The translations under genes and the position numbers were made by a program. The notes beneath the pieces are model-generated. The model did no database searches and was not told where the DNA came from. It saw only the letters and a program-made list of their open reading frames with translations. From NCBI GenBank assembly GCA_902805975.1, contig CADCUT010000177.1, positions 1-64,000 of the forward strand: a stretch of 64,000 nt of DNA, in the 5' to 3' direction. Below, piece after piece: positions 62,337 through 64,000 of this stretch. Each line of letters begins with the position of its first letter. The stretch's first letter is position 1. This DNA comes from an uncultured Rubrobacteraceae bacterium (GTDB lineage Bacteria; Actinomycetota; Rubrobacteria; Rubrobacterales; Rubrobacteraceae).

Positions 62337-62510
62337 CGGTCCCCACCGCGGCGCGATGATGTAACGCAAAACGTGGCGGAGATCCAAGAGTTCTCGCATT
62401 CGGCGGCCTCGACGACCCAGGGCAGCGTCTTCGTACGCCCACAGGACCGGCCCGGGTCAGAGACCGCCCCGGGTCGTCTTTGCCCTCCTACCACCCCTGG
62501 TCTCCTCACC

Positions 62511-62864
62511 TCAAGTCGGGGACCTCCCCTCCGGGTCTCCGAGCGTCCTGCGGTCGTAGTGCGCGAGGGCCTGCCGGAGGGCGCCGCCGAGAAGCTCGGC
62601 GTTGTGAGGGTAGAGCTTCAGCGCCTCGGCCACCCGATCCCGCAGCTCGAAGCCGGCCCGGTCACCGACCTCGATAGCCCCGAACCCCGCGATATAGTCA
62701 CCGTGGGTCTCGCCCTGGGCCGCCCCCTCACCCTCTGTCGTGCGGCGGCCCGGCTCCTCACCGGTGACCCTCCGCAGCGCCTTGCGCGCGGCCTCCCGGC
62801 TCCTCGGATCGTCGAGCTTCTCGCTCAGAAACCTCGCTAGCCTACCGCCCAATCTTCCAGCCAT
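62511..62864 (-). CDS. Small hypothetical protein
   Basis: 117 residues from ATG 62864 with AGAGGAGA upstream. The product is charged and mostly helical, with a basic start (GRLGGRLARFLSEKLDDPRS), an acidic low-complexity middle and a helical end (FELRDRVAEALKLYPHNAEL). No signal peptide and no known domain. It lies downstream of YggT and PP2C on the same strand and may share their transcript. Confidence 0.55.
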   Translation of the reverse strand: MAGRLGGRLARFLSEKLDDPRSREAARKALRRVTGEEPGRRTTEGEGAAQGETHGDYIAGFGAIEVGDRAGFELRDRVAEALKLYPHNAELLGGALRQALAHYDRRTLGDPEGRSPT

Positions 62865-62927
62865 CGCTTCTCCTCTCTAGATGCATTCTCTTGTACGCGT
62901 GCGTTTGGATCTTTCGGTCTTATCCGT

Positions 62928-63250
62928 TCACGCGGGCCCCGGGGCCCGCGAAGCCGCCGATAAGCGCGAGATAAGCGCGAGGAAGAGTCCCCGAGCTCCG
63001 GAGAGGGCCAAGAGGACGAGTATGGGCGAGAGGTCTAGGGCGAAGCCCCCCAGGTCGACCGTCGGGATCAGGCGCCTTAAAGGGCGCATGATGGGCCCGG
63101 CGGCGCGACCCACGACGTCGTAGAGCTTCTGGAGGATTGGATTGGACGGATAGGCGGGGAACCAGGAGATCAAGACCCACGCCAAAACGAGCGCGACCAG
63201 CGCGTAGTGGGCGAAATCCGCCAGCACCGCCGCCAGCTGCGCGGCCCCGC

Positions 63251-63254
<4 letters not shown>
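62928..63254 (-). CDS. YggT-family membrane protein
   Basis: 108 residues from a GTG overlapping the PP2C stop (GTGA). Two hydrophobic regions around the YggT motif: YALVALVLAWVLISWFPAYP, then NPILQKLYDVVGRAAGPIMRPLRRLIP, and ILVLLALSGARGLFLALI. The family is linked to osmotic tolerance and, in Gram-positives, to the cell-division gene region. Its coupling to a phosphatase gene is the only hint of its control here. Confidence 0.87.

Positions 63255-64000
<746 letters not shown>

Overview
The window is very GC-rich and densely coded, with almost no sequence between many genes. Neighbouring genes are often joined by ATGA, GTGA or TGATG start/stop overlaps, and GTG and TTG starts are frequent. 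The gene set points to a high-GC actinobacterium, most plausibly Rubrobacter or a close relative. It includes a transaldolase/glucose-6-phosphate isomerase fusion, a glucosylglycerate hydrolase, Spo0M, a MarP-like protease, a DUF6510 protein and a SARP/BTAD ATPase regulator. This placement is an inference from gene content; there is no rRNA in the window, and I saw no tRNA or CRISPR array.

Layout. 1-3.4 kb: accessory region with an apparently intact IS5-family element, two paralogous small genes, an acetyltransferase, a GFA-fold protein and several copies of a roughly 43-bp dispersed repeat. 3.4-6.6 kb: an Nramp-like transporter with atypical metal motifs and an unknown anchored secreted protein. 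7-13.7 kb (minus): a BTAD-ATPase regulator followed by three consecutive paralogous TPR genes, all start/stop overlapped. 14-16 kb: a histidine kinase/response regulator pair. 16.2-22.5 kb: DUF6176 and DM13 proteins, glucosylglycerate hydrolase, a GH15 glucosidase, an acetyltransferase and glucokinase. 22.5-25.9 kb: a peroxiredoxin-like/cold-shock-like fusion, MsrA, a sulfite-oxidase-like protein, a flavin reductase and DUF6510. 25.9-34.6 kb: transketolase, a second redoxin, Tal-Pgi, a HAD phosphatase, Gnd and Zwf. 34.6-45.1 kb: flavin oxidoreductases, MOSC, transporters, DUF4331, cupin, VOC, two regulators, a methyltransferase and a second GFA protein. 45.3-51 kb: a luciferase-like oxidoreductase, a decayed PTS fructose permease fragment, Spo0M, and an acyl-CoA module (CoA-transferase, acyl-CoA dehydrogenase, a broken MaoC fragment and an intact MaoC gene). 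51.3-60.2 kb (minus): an HtrA-like protease coupled to a sigma-70 factor, a four-gene envelope operon ending in a MarP-like protease, and a VWA/DUF58/MoxR operon. 60.4-64 kb: a second two-component system, a small unknown protein, YggT and a PP2C phosphatase that runs off the window.

How the genes fit together. The 17-35 kb stretch reads as one metabolic theme. Glucose is released from glucosylglycerate and from an alpha-glucan or trehalose, phosphorylated by glucokinase, and passed through Zwf and Gnd, with transketolase, transaldolase and Pgi recycling carbon. The NADPH so made could supply the interleaved redox-repair genes (MsrA, two thioredoxin-fold proteins, a flavin reductase). Repeated start/stop overlaps inside this block support co-expression. 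The most unusual local architecture is the BTAD-ATPase regulator with a separate, tandemly triplicated TPR module. Other items worth attention are the dispersed repeats in the first 3.4 kb, the redoxin/cold-shock fusion, the sigma factor overlapping a periplasmic-type protease, and the two gene remnants (PTS permease and MaoC).
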